Positions 15,926 to 23,990 are shown, numbered from the stretch's first letter. The stretch is DNA of 64,000 nt from Mucilaginibacter empetricola (GCF_024808665.1 NZ_JANUBZ010000011.1:1-64000); one strand, 5' to 3'. A program made the numbers and translations. Notes: generated from the letters alone by a model not told the origin.

Positions 15926-16558
15926 TTATTTTCCCTTCACCAATTTATCTAACCAACTATCCCGTTCTTTTACAATCCCTAAATATTTGTGATACCTAAG
16001 CGCAGAGGTCTTTTTATTCGCATTTTGTTCAGCCAATTTTTCATAGTGAGCTGCTTGTATGGTGTTACCGTTTTGAATATTTATTATTGAAAGGATTGAA
16101 TATCCTTTATATTTTTCAATTGGAAATAAGGCTTGTGGAATTTTTTCTAAAAGTTTTTTTTCGACAATATCATAAAATTCAAATTTTCTTTGCTTTATAA
16201 CTAACTCCGAAAAATACATGTAGGCTTGTGTTTGTACTTGCGGATATATTATCTCAAAATCAATTGCTTGTTTATAATAGTCAATAGCCTTGCCGTCATC
16301 ATTTCTAAGTTGATAAATATTACCTAAGGTAACTAGTGCACTTGCTCGGTTAAACTTATCATCGGGGTATTCAGAAAACAATTTATCAATCAAACCTTCT
16401 GCAACGTCGAGTAGCTTTTTGTCTTTTGTTTCAACTAATTCTATTGCCTGTACTTTTAAATATTGGGCTCTTCCATCTTTTCTTGCACGTCTCAACTTCA
16501 TGAAAAAAAATTCTTCATCCGCCTTTGTCCAACTTTTTTGTCTGTACCAATCTGCCAT
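15926..16558 (-). CDS. TPR-like repeat protein of unknown role
   Basis: A 210-residue helical protein without a signal peptide. ASALVTLGNIYQLRNDDGKAIDYYKQAI near residue 75 is a clear tetratricopeptide unit and neighbouring helices fit further units, so a protein-protein adaptor is likely. The gene is AT-rich compared with kdsA/kdsD and lies alone between the tRNA-Leu(TAG) and the first tRNA relic. It is therefore probably acquired cargo. No partner is evident. Confidence 0.65.
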   Translation of the reverse strand: MADWYRQKSWTKADEEFFFMKLRRARKDGRAQYLKVQAIELVETKDKKLLDVAEGLIDKLFSEYPDDKFNRASALVTLGNIYQLRNDDGKAIDYYKQAIDFEIIYPQVQTQAYMYFSELVIKQRKFEFYDIVEKKLLEKIPQALFPIEKYKGYSILSIINIQNGNTIQAAHYEKLAEQNANKKTSALRYHKYLGIVKERDSWLDKLVKGK

Positions 16559-16665
16559 ACCATAAATTTAATTAGATGCTAATCAAATAAAGAGAAAATC
16601 AGTTTAATTATTTTCCGAGAACGTTATTAAACTGATTATTAATAAAACATTTTAGACGTTCTAAC

Positions 16666-16730
16666 TCCTACAGAGGTTCCGCGCTAAATATTTAAAAGCC
16701 ATTAAATGTATAAATTGGCGGCTTTTTTAT
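16666..16730 (+). pseudogene. Decayed copy of tRNA-Leu(TAG) 3' end plus terminator
   Basis: From TTCCGC at 16678 onward, 26 of 32 bases match the tRNA-Leu(TAG) acceptor end and following sequence, and the terminator hairpin (AAAAGCC ... GGCGGCTTTTTT) is kept. The neighbouring gene upstream points the other way, so this plus-strand terminator has nothing to terminate. That supports a relic. The T-arm before it is only weakly readable (GTTCTAACTCC). Confidence 0.55.
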
Positions 16731-16734
16731 TTTC

Positions 16735-16742
16735 TACGTTTG
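16735..16742 (+). promoter_or_regulatory. -7 box for the Crp/Fnr regulator gene
   Basis: TACGTTTG fits the Bacteroidetes -7 consensus 82 bp before the chosen start at 16824. The longer open frame begins inside this box, which argues for the downstream Met. Confidence 0.5.
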
Positions 16743-16823
16743 CAACATGATCCGACAGAATCAATTTTAATATTTGCAATTTTGCCACGAAAAAAACTAA
16801 CTTATACAATTGCTAGTTACCCC

Positions 16824-17396
16824 ATGGAAGCCAAAGAAATTTTAAAAACTCATATTGCCAAAATAGCGGTATTAACCGATGAGCAGTTTGATTATTTCTT
16901 TTCACATTTTAAAAAGAAGAGTTTTCAAAAAGGGCAGGCCATTATTACTTCGGGCGATCAGGTGGATTACGAATACTTCGTTATTTCGGGCTGCTTAAAA
17001 TCCTTTTATATCAATGATGATCTTAAAATGTTCATTCTGCAATTTGCCATGCCTACCTGGTGGGCTTCCGACTATAATGCCCTGTATAATCAAACTAAAG
17101 CCACTATTAATGTAGATTGCATTACTGACGCAGAAGTGCTTTATCTTACCAATGCCGACAGGGAAAAGCTTTGCAATGAACTTCACAATGTGGAAAACTT
17201 TTTTAGATGGCGGACTAACAAAGGCTATATCGCTACTCAAAAAAGACTTTTATCTTTTATGAATAATAATGTAAAGTATCGGTACGAAGAACTTTTAAAA
17301 CTATATCCCGAGCTTTATAATATAGTCCCCAAAAATTTGATCGCTGCATACCTGGGTGTTTCCAGAGAAACACTTAGCCGACTATATAATACTTAA
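16824..17396 (+). CDS. Crp/Fnr family transcriptional regulator
   Basis: A 190-residue regulator. It has an N-terminal cyclic-nucleotide-binding-like beta barrel (FQKGQAIITSGDQVDYEYFVISG near residue 38). The C-terminal helix-turn-helix IAAYLGVSRETLSRL supplies the DNA recognition helix. No cysteine cluster for an Fnr-type Fe-S centre is seen, so the effector is unknown. Two CRP-like operator palindromes lie immediately downstream in front of the yceI gene, so it is a good candidate to control the redox cluster that follows. Confidence 0.88.
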   Translation: MEAKEILKTHIAKIAVLTDEQFDYFFSHFKKKSFQKGQAIITSGDQVDYEYFVISGCLKSFYINDDLKMFILQFAMPTWWASDYNALYNQTKATINVDCITDAEVLYLTNADREKLCNELHNVENFFRWRTNKGYIATQKRLLSFMNNNVKYRYEELLKLYPELYNIVPKNLIAAYLGVSRETLSRLYNT

Positions 17397-17398
17397 AA

Positions 17399-17414
17399 AG
17401 TGATATACATCACA
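17399..17414. promoter_or_regulatory. CRP/FNR-like operator 1
   Basis: AGTGA-TATACA-TCACA differs by one base from the TGTGA-N6-TCACA consensus. It starts 2 bp after the regulator's stop codon and lies 94 bp before the yceI-family start. Its centre is 37 bp from operator 2. Confidence 0.6.
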
Positions 17415-17435
17415 TAAATATTGCCTATCTTCAAA

Positions 17436-17451
17436 TGTGATGTATGTCACA
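17436..17451. promoter_or_regulatory. CRP/FNR-like operator 2
   Basis: TGTGA-TGTATG-TCACA is an exact TGTGA-N6-TCACA palindrome, 56 bp upstream of the yceI-family ATG. It is the best operator match seen in the window and is a likely site for the adjacent Crp/Fnr protein. Confidence 0.7.
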
Positions 17452-17507
17452 CGGCTACCCCAATTTTCCTACCGTACTTTGTTGTATCATTTAAAAAATA
17501 TAACAAA

Positions 17508-18023
17508 ATGGAAACTCAATTTAACATCGTAAGTGCCCAAAGCAATATTGACTGGGTTGGCAAAAAAGTAACTGGTAGTCATAATGGTACTATTGCAGTT
17601 AAAGAAGGTGCATTCACCTTAAACAACGGTAACCTAACCGGCGGTAAATTTATTATTGATACTACGTCTATCAAAATACTGGACGTAACAGATCCGGCAA
17701 CCAATGCACAGTTTGCAGGTCACCTGGCTTCTGATGATTTCTTCTCATCTCAAAAACATCCTGAAGCAACTTTAGAAATCACCTCCGTTTCGGGCAAACA
17801 CCTATCAGGCAATCTGACTATAAAAGGCATTACCCATCCTGTTGATTTTGATGCCACCGTGAATATTAATGGCGATGTATTAATTGCATCGGGCAAAATT
17901 GTAATCGACCGCACCAAATACGAAATGAAATTCCGCTCTGGTAATTTCTTTAAGGATTTAGGCGATACCCTTATCTACAATGAGTTTGAACTAACTGTAA
18001 CTGTAACCGCAAAAGCAGCTTAA
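17508..18023 (+). CDS. YceI family protein
   Basis: A 171-residue lipocalin-like protein of the YceI family, which bind isoprenoid-type lipids in known structures. WVGKKVTGSHNGTIAVKEGAF near residue 12, HLASDDFFSSQKHPEATLEI near 67 and LTIKGITHPVDF near 100 are signature blocks. The Met at 17508 starts the domain directly with no signal peptide, so this copy is cytoplasmic. The longer frame to 17421 would read through operator 2. It is the first gene of the co-directional redox cluster. Confidence 0.88.
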   Translation: METQFNIVSAQSNIDWVGKKVTGSHNGTIAVKEGAFTLNNGNLTGGKFIIDTTSIKILDVTDPATNAQFAGHLASDDFFSSQKHPEATLEITSVSGKHLSGNLTIKGITHPVDFDATVNINGDVLIASGKIVIDRTKYEMKFRSGNFFKDLGDTLIYNEFELTVTVTAKAA

Positions 18024-18050
18024 AGCTGCTTTTGCATAAAAAGCAATGTT

Positions 18051-18269
18051 ATGCCATACGTAAAAATAGAAGTAACCAGGGAAGGGGTTACCAGGGAACA
18101 AAAGCAACAATTAATTAAAGGGGTAACAGACGTGATTACCACCGTATTGAACAAAGACCCCAACCTGACCCACGTGGTGATACAGGAAATTGACCTTGAT
18201 AATTGGGGCTACGCCGGTGAACAAACATCGGTACTGAGAGAAAAAGGAATCACGGCTGATAAAAAATAA
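18051..18269 (+). CDS. 4-oxalocrotonate tautomerase family protein
   Basis: A 72-residue tautomerase. It starts MPYVKIEV, so after Met removal Pro-1 is the catalytic base, and VTREQKQQLIKGVTDVI is the family helix. Such enzymes tautomerise enol/keto acids. The local substrate is unknown. It lies 27 bp after the yceI gene and 6 bp before an SDR gene, so it is within the operon. Confidence 0.88.
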   Translation: MPYVKIEVTREGVTREQKQQLIKGVTDVITTVLNKDPNLTHVVIQEIDLDNWGYAGEQTSVLREKGITADKK

Positions 18270-18275
18270 ACGATA

Positions 18276-19010
18276 ATGAAAACGCAAACAGTAATTGTAA
18301 CCGGCGCATCATCAGGCATAGGAAAAGAAGTTGCGCGGTATTTTTTAGAGAGAGGCGATAATGTGGTAATCAATTCTACTACAGCCCGGAAACTTGAAAG
18401 AACCTATATGGAATTGGGCGGCGGCAATCACCTGGCAATGGTGACCGGTGATGTGGCCAATAAGGAAACCGGAGAAAAGTTGGTGTCGACAGCGATTGAG
18501 AAATTTGGCTCGGCCGATGTATTGGTGAACAATGCCGGCATCTTTGAAACCAGGCCATTTCTTGATGTTGATGAAGCATACCTCGACAGGTTTTTAAATA
18601 CCAACCTTAAAGGTACTTTTTTTACTACCCAGGCTATTATTCCGCAAATGCTTAAACAACACAATGGCGTGGTAATCAATATTGGCACACCACTGGTTAA
18701 TCATGGCCTTACAGGAGTGCCTATTACAGCGCAAATGGCGTCAAAAGGCGCCATTAATGCCCTTACGGTACAGCTTGCTGCGGAGTTTGGCAAAAGTAAC
18801 ATCAGGGTAAACACTGTTGCACCGGGCACCATCCGTACGCCTATGCACGACAATGATGCAGATCAAAGCGCTGGATTACATTTACTGAACCGCGTTGGCG
18901 AGGCAGAAGATATTGCCCAAATGGTTTACACCGTTGCAAAGAGTAACTTTATTACCGGCGCCATTATCAATGTAGATGGCGGTATGGGTGCCGGCCATAA
19001 TCTGAATTAA
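18276..19010 (+). CDS. SDR family oxidoreductase
   Basis: A 244-residue short-chain dehydrogenase. The cofactor motif TGASSGIGKEVA lies at 9-20 and NNAGIFE near 87. The usual catalytic Tyr of YxxxK is replaced: the segment reads MASKGAINAL, with Met where Tyr is normal and K retained. Activity is therefore questionable unless the mechanism differs. It sits in the Crp-associated redox operon, 1 bp before the next gene. Confidence 0.85.
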   Translation: MKTQTVIVTGASSGIGKEVARYFLERGDNVVINSTTARKLERTYMELGGGNHLAMVTGDVANKETGEKLVSTAIEKFGSADVLVNNAGIFETRPFLDVDEAYLDRFLNTNLKGTFFTTQAIIPQMLKQHNGVVINIGTPLVNHGLTGVPITAQMASKGAINALTVQLAAEFGKSNIRVNTVAPGTIRTPMHDNDADQSAGLHLLNRVGEAEDIAQMVYTVAKSNFITGAIINVDGGMGAGHNLN

Positions 19011-19011
19011 T

Positions 19012-19464
19012 ATGAAAACGCTTTTATTAACCGCTTTTTTTGCCTGCACTTTGCTGGCATCAAAAGCACAAACGAGTAATAAAATGGAAACTCAAAAAAT
19101 AGATTCAACAGCAATAGCGCAAGCATTGGAGACTTATTATTTCAAAGGTATTTATGAAGGCGATATAAATACTTTAGGCAATGTCTTCAATGCCGGAACT
19201 TTGCTTTTTGGCGATGTAAAAGGCCAGCCTTATGCCAAAACGCTAGACCAATATCTGGACGGTGTTGCCCATCGCCAAAGTCCTAAAGATTCAGGCAAAC
19301 CATTTAAGGGGGATATTATTTCTATTAAAGTGGTTCAATCTATTGCCGTAGCCGAGGTGAAGGTAAAAATGTATGAGTTTAATTATCATGAGTTCCTATC
19401 CTTCCATAAAATTGATGGCAAGTGGCTCATCGTAAATAAAATGATCAGCGACGTTAACGAATAA
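19012..19464 (+). CDS. Exported NTF2-like (SnoaL/lumazine-binding) protein
   Basis: A 150-residue protein with a signal peptide (residues 1-20, ending SKAQ). An NTF2-like fold is suggested by ALETYYFKGIYEGDINTLGNVF and the C-terminal FLSFHKIDGKWLIVNKMI. Proteins of this type are often annotated as putative lumazine-binding or SnoaL-like; no catalytic residues can be assigned. It is part of the redox operon. Confidence 0.72.
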   Translation: MKTLLLTAFFACTLLASKAQTSNKMETQKIDSTAIAQALETYYFKGIYEGDINTLGNVFNAGTLLFGDVKGQPYAKTLDQYLDGVAHRQSPKDSGKPFKGDIISIKVVQSIAVAEVKVKMYEFNYHEFLSFHKIDGKWLIVNKMISDVNE

Positions 19465-19475
19465 ATTCAAAGGCG

Positions 19476-20561
19476 ATGTGGTACAATACAAAAGCGACAG
19501 AAATACTGGATATCCAATACCCGATAATGCAGGGCCCGTTCGGAGGTAACCTTTCATCGGTCGAGCTGGTGGCCACCGTATCAAACGCAGGGGGACTTGG
19601 CGGTTATGGTGCTTATACGTTAAGCCCGCAGGAAATTGTGGCCGTTGATAAACAGATCAAAGCAGCAACTAACAAACCCTACAATGTTAATCTCTGGGTT
19701 TCGGATACCGATGCGCCCGACGGAACGGTGAGCGATGAAGAATATAACCGCGTTAAAAACCTATTCAAGCCTTATTTTGATGAGGCAGGAATTAGTTTAC
19801 CCGAAAAGCCAGTCCCGTTTAAATCAAGGTTTGAGAACCAATTACAGGTAATATTTGATATAAAGCCAAAGGTATTCAGTTTTATGTTCGGAACGTTGTC
19901 GGCCGATGTATTGGAGCAATGCCGCAGGTTAGGTATTAAAACCATTGGCGCTGCTACGACGTTGGACGAAGCAATTCTGCTCGAAAATTCGGGTGTAGAT
20001 ATGATCATTGCTTCCGGCTTTGAAGCCGGGGGGCATCGCCCGTCGTTCCTGGCATCGGCCGAGTCATCAACCACCGGCACTTTTGTATTACTGCAGCTGA
20101 TAAAAGAAAAAGTAAAAGTACCGGTAATAGCAGCTGGTGGCATTGCAAATGGTAAAGGAGTTGCTGCGGCCATAGCATTGGGTGCAAGCGCGGTACAAAT
20201 AGGCACAGCTTTTTTAGCAACTGATGAATCTAACGCCCTGCCAATTCACAGGCTGATGCTATTTTCTGATGCGGCAAAATATACCACATTATCCCGTGCC
20301 TTTACCGGCAGGCTTGGTCGGGGACTAACCAGCAGAATTGCTAAAGATATGTGGGAAAAAGAAAAAGCATTTATCCCATTCCCTTTGCAAACCACTTTCA
20401 TGTCGCCTTTACGAAAAGCAGCTTTAGACCAAGAGAAATGGGATATGATATTGTTTTGGGGAGGACAGATAGCGCCCATATTAAAACACACCAAAGCCAG
20501 CGAACTGATGCAATCATTAATTGAAGAAACGACGGCTTATTTTGATGGCCTGAAAACTTAA
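19476..20561 (+). CDS. Nitronate monooxygenase family flavoprotein
   Basis: A 361-residue FMN-dependent TIM-barrel enzyme of the 2-nitropropane dioxygenase/NMO family. IQYPIMQGPFGG near residue 13 and GGLGGYGAYTLSP near 39 identify it. So do ASGFEAGGHRPS (catalytic His region) near 184 and PVIAAGGIANGKGVAAAIALGA near 215. It probably oxidises nitronates or related electrophiles. Gene order with SDR and AKR partners suggests detoxification of reactive small molecules. Confidence 0.88.
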   Translation: MWYNTKATEILDIQYPIMQGPFGGNLSSVELVATVSNAGGLGGYGAYTLSPQEIVAVDKQIKAATNKPYNVNLWVSDTDAPDGTVSDEEYNRVKNLFKPYFDEAGISLPEKPVPFKSRFENQLQVIFDIKPKVFSFMFGTLSADVLEQCRRLGIKTIGAATTLDEAILLENSGVDMIIASGFEAGGHRPSFLASAESSTTGTFVLLQLIKEKVKVPVIAAGGIANGKGVAAAIALGASAVQIGTAFLATDESNALPIHRLMLFSDAAKYTTLSRAFTGRLGRGLTSRIAKDMWEKEKAFIPFPLQTTFMSPLRKAALDQEKWDMILFWGGQIAPILKHTKASELMQSLIEETTAYFDGLKT

Positions 20562-20604
20562 TTGACCAATTTAATCAAACACTGAATTACAAATCCTTAA
20601 TGTT

Positions 20605-21444
20605 ATGAACACCTCAAAAGTATGGTACGTAACCGGCGCTTCCCAGGGATTGGGCTTAACACTGGTAAAGATGTTACTCAATAATGGTTATCGTGTTGCA
20701 GCGACGTCGCGCAATGCCCTGGCGCTTAAAAATGCAGTAGGTGTTATAGATGCCGACCGTTTCCTGCCATTAGCCGTTGACTTAGGGAATTCAGATTGTA
20801 TTGATGAATCTGTTCAGCAAACGCTTAAAGTGTTTGGGCAGATAGATGTTGTAGTAAACAATGCAGGCTATGGCATGGCCGGAACATTGGAAGAAACCGA
20901 AGAGCAGAAAATACGCGATATTATAAACGTAAACCTGTTAACCACGCTTAATGTAACCAAAAGCGTATTACCCACTATGCGTAAGCAAAAATCAGGTTAT
21001 ATTTTCAACATTGGTTCGGTTGCAGGTTTTGTTGGTGCACCGGGCTGGTCGGTATACTCGGCTACCAAAGCAGCAGTTGCGGCGTTTTCTGAGGTGTTGG
21101 CGCTGGATGTCAAAGAATTTGGCATTAAAGTAACGGTAGTTGAACCATCCGGTTTCAGAACAGGCTTTCTCACCAAAGATTCACTGGCATACACTGAAAG
21201 TAACATTGAGGGTTATAAAGCGGTTAAGGACACGCAAGCGCGTTACCTGGCCGCCGATGGCAAGCAACCCGGTGATCCTGACAAGGCATCAGCAATCATT
21301 ATTAAACTGGCCGAAAGCGAGGATGTGCCTTTACACTTATATCTGGGCCAGGATGCATATGATCGCACAGCAGAAAAACTTAAAAATATGACTACCGAGT
21401 TGGAGAAATGGAAAGAAACAACCATTGCCGCCGACTTTGAATAA
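20605..21444 (+). CDS. SDR family oxidoreductase
   Basis: A 279-residue classical short-chain dehydrogenase. The NAD(P) motif TGASQGLGLTL lies at 10-20, NNAGYGMAG near 88 and catalytic S and YSATKAA near 138-155, with the Tyr and Lys intact, unlike the other SDR of this operon. The substrate is unknown. It is followed 24 bp later by an aldo/keto reductase. Confidence 0.9.
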   Translation: MNTSKVWYVTGASQGLGLTLVKMLLNNGYRVAATSRNALALKNAVGVIDADRFLPLAVDLGNSDCIDESVQQTLKVFGQIDVVVNNAGYGMAGTLEETEEQKIRDIINVNLLTTLNVTKSVLPTMRKQKSGYIFNIGSVAGFVGAPGWSVYSATKAAVAAFSEVLALDVKEFGIKVTVVEPSGFRTGFLTKDSLAYTESNIEGYKAVKDTQARYLAADGKQPGDPDKASAIIIKLAESEDVPLHLYLGQDAYDRTAEKLKNMTTELEKWKETTIAADFE

Positions 21445-21468
21445 CAATTACCTAATAGATCAAAAAAA

Positions 21469-22392
21469 ATGAAAACATTCCATAACACCATTAATATGCC
21501 GGCCCTTGGGTTTGGCACGCTGATCCCGGATGCAGCGCTCACTATAAGCGCTACCAGGGACGCATTAAAAGCCGGTTTCAGGCACTTTGATGCCGCTGAG
21601 CGATACCGCAACGAAAGCGAAGTAGGCGAGGCCCTGGAGGCAGGGATGGCCGCCGAAGGTATTGCCCGCGAAGATATTTTTGTTACCACGAAGCTGTGGA
21701 ACACCAATCACCGGCCCGAACGTGTACAACCCGCATTTGAGCAGAGCTTAAAGAGGCTTAGGCTCGATTATCTGGATCTTTATTTGATTCACACACCATT
21801 TGCATTCCAGCCCGGCGATGATCAGGATCCAAGGGATGAAAACGGCAATGTCATTTACGATAAGGGCGTAACCTTGCTCGACACCTGGAGAGCGATGGAA
21901 CTTTTGGTTGATGGCGGCAAATGCCGGGCCATCGGGCTAGCCGACATTACTTTAGATAAACTCAAAGCCATCTATGAAGCGGCAAGAATTAAGCCGGCCG
22001 TAGTTCAGGTAGAGGCGCATCCGTATCTGCCAGAAACAGAGCTGCTAGAATATTGCCAGGAGAATGGCATTATACTTTTGGCTTTTGCACCCTTGGGTCA
22101 CGGCATAAAACCGGGCCCGCTTGAAGATCCTGCGGTTTTAGCAGTTGCTGAACGGGTTGGAAAAACACCTGCACAAGTGCTGTTGGCATGGGCAGTACAA
22201 CGTGGCACAGCCATACTTACCACAGCTAAAACTGCGGCCCGAGCCAAAGAGAATTTTGATATTTCTTCATTGCCCCAGGATGCATTTAATGAAATCAACA
22301 ACATTCAAACCAGGCAAAGATTTAATCAGGTGGTAAACACCGGTGTACCGGGGTTTATTCCGAGACCAAATTTGGATACTAAAACTAATTAA
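21469..22392 (+). CDS. Aldo/keto reductase
   Basis: A 307-residue NADPH-dependent carbonyl reductase. GFRHFDAAERYRNESEVGEAL near residue 36 gives catalytic Asp and Tyr, TTKLWN near 73 the Lys, and YLDLYLIHTPF near 100 the His. The catalytic tetrad is complete. The C-terminal cofactor segment TAILTTAKTAARAKENF is also present. It likely reduces aldehydes or ketones within the same stress operon. Confidence 0.9.
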   Translation: MKTFHNTINMPALGFGTLIPDAALTISATRDALKAGFRHFDAAERYRNESEVGEALEAGMAAEGIAREDIFVTTKLWNTNHRPERVQPAFEQSLKRLRLDYLDLYLIHTPFAFQPGDDQDPRDENGNVIYDKGVTLLDTWRAMELLVDGGKCRAIGLADITLDKLKAIYEAARIKPAVVQVEAHPYLPETELLEYCQENGIILLAFAPLGHGIKPGPLEDPAVLAVAERVGKTPAQVLLAWAVQRGTAILTTAKTAARAKENFDISSLPQDAFNEINNIQTRQRFNQVVNTGVPGFIPRPNLDTKTN

Positions 22393-22404
22393 TAGGAGGG
22401 AGCC

Positions 22405-22788
22405 ATGAAAGAAGAACAAATACGTAAGGCACTGGATGCGCATTGGCATGCATCGGCAGTGGGCGATGTAAATGCAGAACATGATATTTATGCTGACGAT
22501 GCCATTTGTGATTACCCACAATCCGGCGAGCGAATTTTAGGGCGAAACAATTTGCAAGCCCTGCGAAGCCATCATCCGGGTAAACCTTCGGGATTTAACG
22601 TAAGGCGTATTATTGGCGCCGGTGAACTGTGGGTTACAGAATATATCATTACCTATCAGGAACGACCAGCTTATACGGTAAGCATTATGGAGTTTAGTAA
22701 CGGAAAGGTGGTGCACGAAACACAGTATTTCGCAGACCCTTTTGAGGCGCCAGCCTGGCGAAGTCAGTGGGTGCAGCAACGTAAATAA
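22405..22788 (+). CDS. NTF2-like (SnoaL-like) protein
   Basis: A 127-residue cytoplasmic NTF2-like protein (ALDAHWHASAVGDVNAEHDIYADDAICDYPQSGERI, and GKVVHETQYFADPFEAPAWR near the end). A purine-rich GGAGGGAG lies just before the ATG, an unusually good Shine-Dalgarno for this organism. It is the last gene of the redox operon; its stop codon abuts the tRNA-Leu relic. Confidence 0.8.
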   Translation: MKEEQIRKALDAHWHASAVGDVNAEHDIYADDAICDYPQSGERILGRNNLQALRSHHPGKPSGFNVRRIIGAGELWVTEYIITYQERPAYTVSIMEFSNGKVVHETQYFADPFEAPAWRSQWVQQRK

Positions 22789-22848
22789 TTGGCATAATTG
22801 GTGGATCTGGTGCCGCTAGGCGTGAGAGTTCGAGCCCTTTTTTCGTAT
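22788..22848 (+). pseudogene. Decayed tRNA-Leu(TAG) copy
   Basis: ATTGGCATAATTGGT corresponds to the D-arm side and GGATCTGGTGCCGC onward to the anticodon 3' strand, variable arm, T-arm and acceptor of the tRNA at 15790. About 16 nt including the anticodon loop are deleted. The acceptor stem no longer pairs, so it is not functional. Homology continues into the terminator (26 of 29 bases from 22843). Confidence 0.8.
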
Positions 22849-22856
22849 AGAATTTT

Positions 22857-22889
22857 TAAAAGCCGTTAACTGGGAAGCTGACGGCTTTT
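22857..22889 (+). terminator. Terminator following the tRNA relic
   Basis: AAAAGCCGTTAACT and AGCTGACGGCTTTT form a near-perfect stem with a short T-tail. It is a copy of the terminator behind the intact tRNA-Leu(TAG) and may now terminate the redox operon. Confidence 0.7.
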
Positions 22890-22911
22890 GTTACTTAATT
22901 CAATTCGGTAA

Positions 22912-23472
22912 CTATTTCACCCGCTCGCAATATTCTCCGGTGCGTGTATCCACCTTTATTTTATCGCCCTGGTTTACAAAAAGCGGTACTCTTATCTCAA
23001 CGCCATTTTCTGTTGTTGCCATCTTAAGAGCGCCAGAAGAAGTATCGCCTTTAACCGCTGGCTCGGCATAAGTAATTTCCAGTTCAACGAAGTTGGGTGC
23101 CTGCGCCATAATGGGTTCTTCACTTTCAAAAGAAACAATCACACTCATTCCTTCTTTCAGGAATTTCACAGCCGGCCCGAAGAGTGCTTTTGGAATATTA
23201 TGCTGTTCAAAGCTGGTATTATCCATAATGACCATAAAATCGCCATCCTCATACAAATATTGAAAATCATTCGTTTCTACACGGCAAATCTCAACTTGCT
23301 CATCGGTCCCCAAACGGGCCTCAACAATTTTACCGGTTTTAATATTACGAAACTTGTCCAGGTAGAACGCTCCGCCTTTTCCCGGTGTACGATGCAATAC
23401 TTCGGTAACGGTTACCAGTTCGCCGTTGAACCGTAATATGTTGCCCACTTTAATTTCGGATGCTTTTGCCAT
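22912..23472 (-). CDS. efp: Translation elongation factor P
   Basis: A 186-residue tRNA-mimicking factor that rescues ribosomes stalled at polyproline. The KOW-like N-terminal domain has RTPGKGGAF, with the tip lysine at residue 32 where modification normally occurs. The OB domains follow, ending GDKIKVDTRTGEYCERVK. The length is normal. A -7 box lies upstream on the minus strand. It marks return to core genome after the tRNA-linked zone. Confidence 0.96.
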   Translation of the reverse strand: MAKASEIKVGNILRFNGELVTVTEVLHRTPGKGGAFYLDKFRNIKTGKIVEARLGTDEQVEICRVETNDFQYLYEDGDFMVIMDNTSFEQHNIPKALFGPAVKFLKEGMSVIVSFESEEPIMAQAPNFVELEITYAEPAVKGDTSSGALKMATTENGVEIRVPLFVNQGDKIKVDTRTGEYCERVK

Positions 23473-23497
23473 GAAGATATTTTATAAAATTTGAGCG

Positions 23498-23505
23498 CAA
23501 AGATA
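23498..23505 (-). promoter_or_regulatory. -7 box for efp
   Basis: On the minus strand TATCTTTG matches the TAnnTTTG consensus about 26 bp before the efp start codon. Confidence 0.55.
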
Positions 23506-23630
23506 AATTAAGTTATGATAAACCATAACTCAACCTGCTTAACTAATTGACATATCTAAGCCTATAGTCCTTTGAAACTTCTTAAGTTATCATTATAGAA
23601 ATATTATAATATATTAAAATTAGCTTTTAT

Positions 23631-23990
23631 TTAACTCTCCACCTGCCAGCCATCCAGCTTACAATCAAACTGGTATCCAAAATCCCACATCGTTTGATTC
23701 CAACTATTAATTGCCGCTAAACTCATTTCTATTGGATCGGTTACACCTGATATTTCATAATTACCGTCATAGTCGTCAATATCTAATGAGTCGTAAGTCG
23801 GGAATTGTTCTTTAAGCTGTTTCTTAAAAGCGGTCGCTTTAGCCTTTTTATCGGTAACAAAAAAGAACTCAATGGGCAGCATATCGGTTGGCTTTATATT
23901 GTCCCTGTAAATCCGCTTTAAAACATCCTCATTAGTACCAAGGTCAATATCGTTTTCGTACGATTTTTGGTCAAAAAATGTGTTTTGCAT
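23631..23990 (-). CDS. RraB-like (ribonuclease E inhibitor fold) protein
   Basis: A 119-residue acidic protein. LPIEFFFVTDKKAKATAFKKQL near residue 40 and the C-terminal MWDFGYQFDCKLDGWQVE match the pattern of the RraB domain, in which an FDG-W ending is typical. Enterobacterial RraB inhibits RNase E, but many Bacteroidetes members have no known target. It appears monocistronic. The 294 bp between it and the glucosidase gene are AT-rich and show no other gene. Confidence 0.68.
   Translation of the reverse strand: MQNTFFDQKSYENDIDLGTNEDVLKRIYRDNIKPTDMLPIEFFFVTDKKAKATAFKKQLKEQFPTYDSLDIDDYDGNYEISGVTDPIEMSLAAINSWNQTMWDFGYQFDCKLDGWQVES

Noticed and set aside
21243..21707. Minus-strand 154-codon frame
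   Set aside because: It spans the ends of the SDR and aldo/keto reductase genes on the opposite strand; low-complexity Ser-rich translation.
6300..23000. Integrase or transposase genes that would explain the tRNA-linked zones
   Set aside because: No tyrosine or serine recombinase and no DDE transposase could be recognised in any frame; any such gene seems to have been lost.
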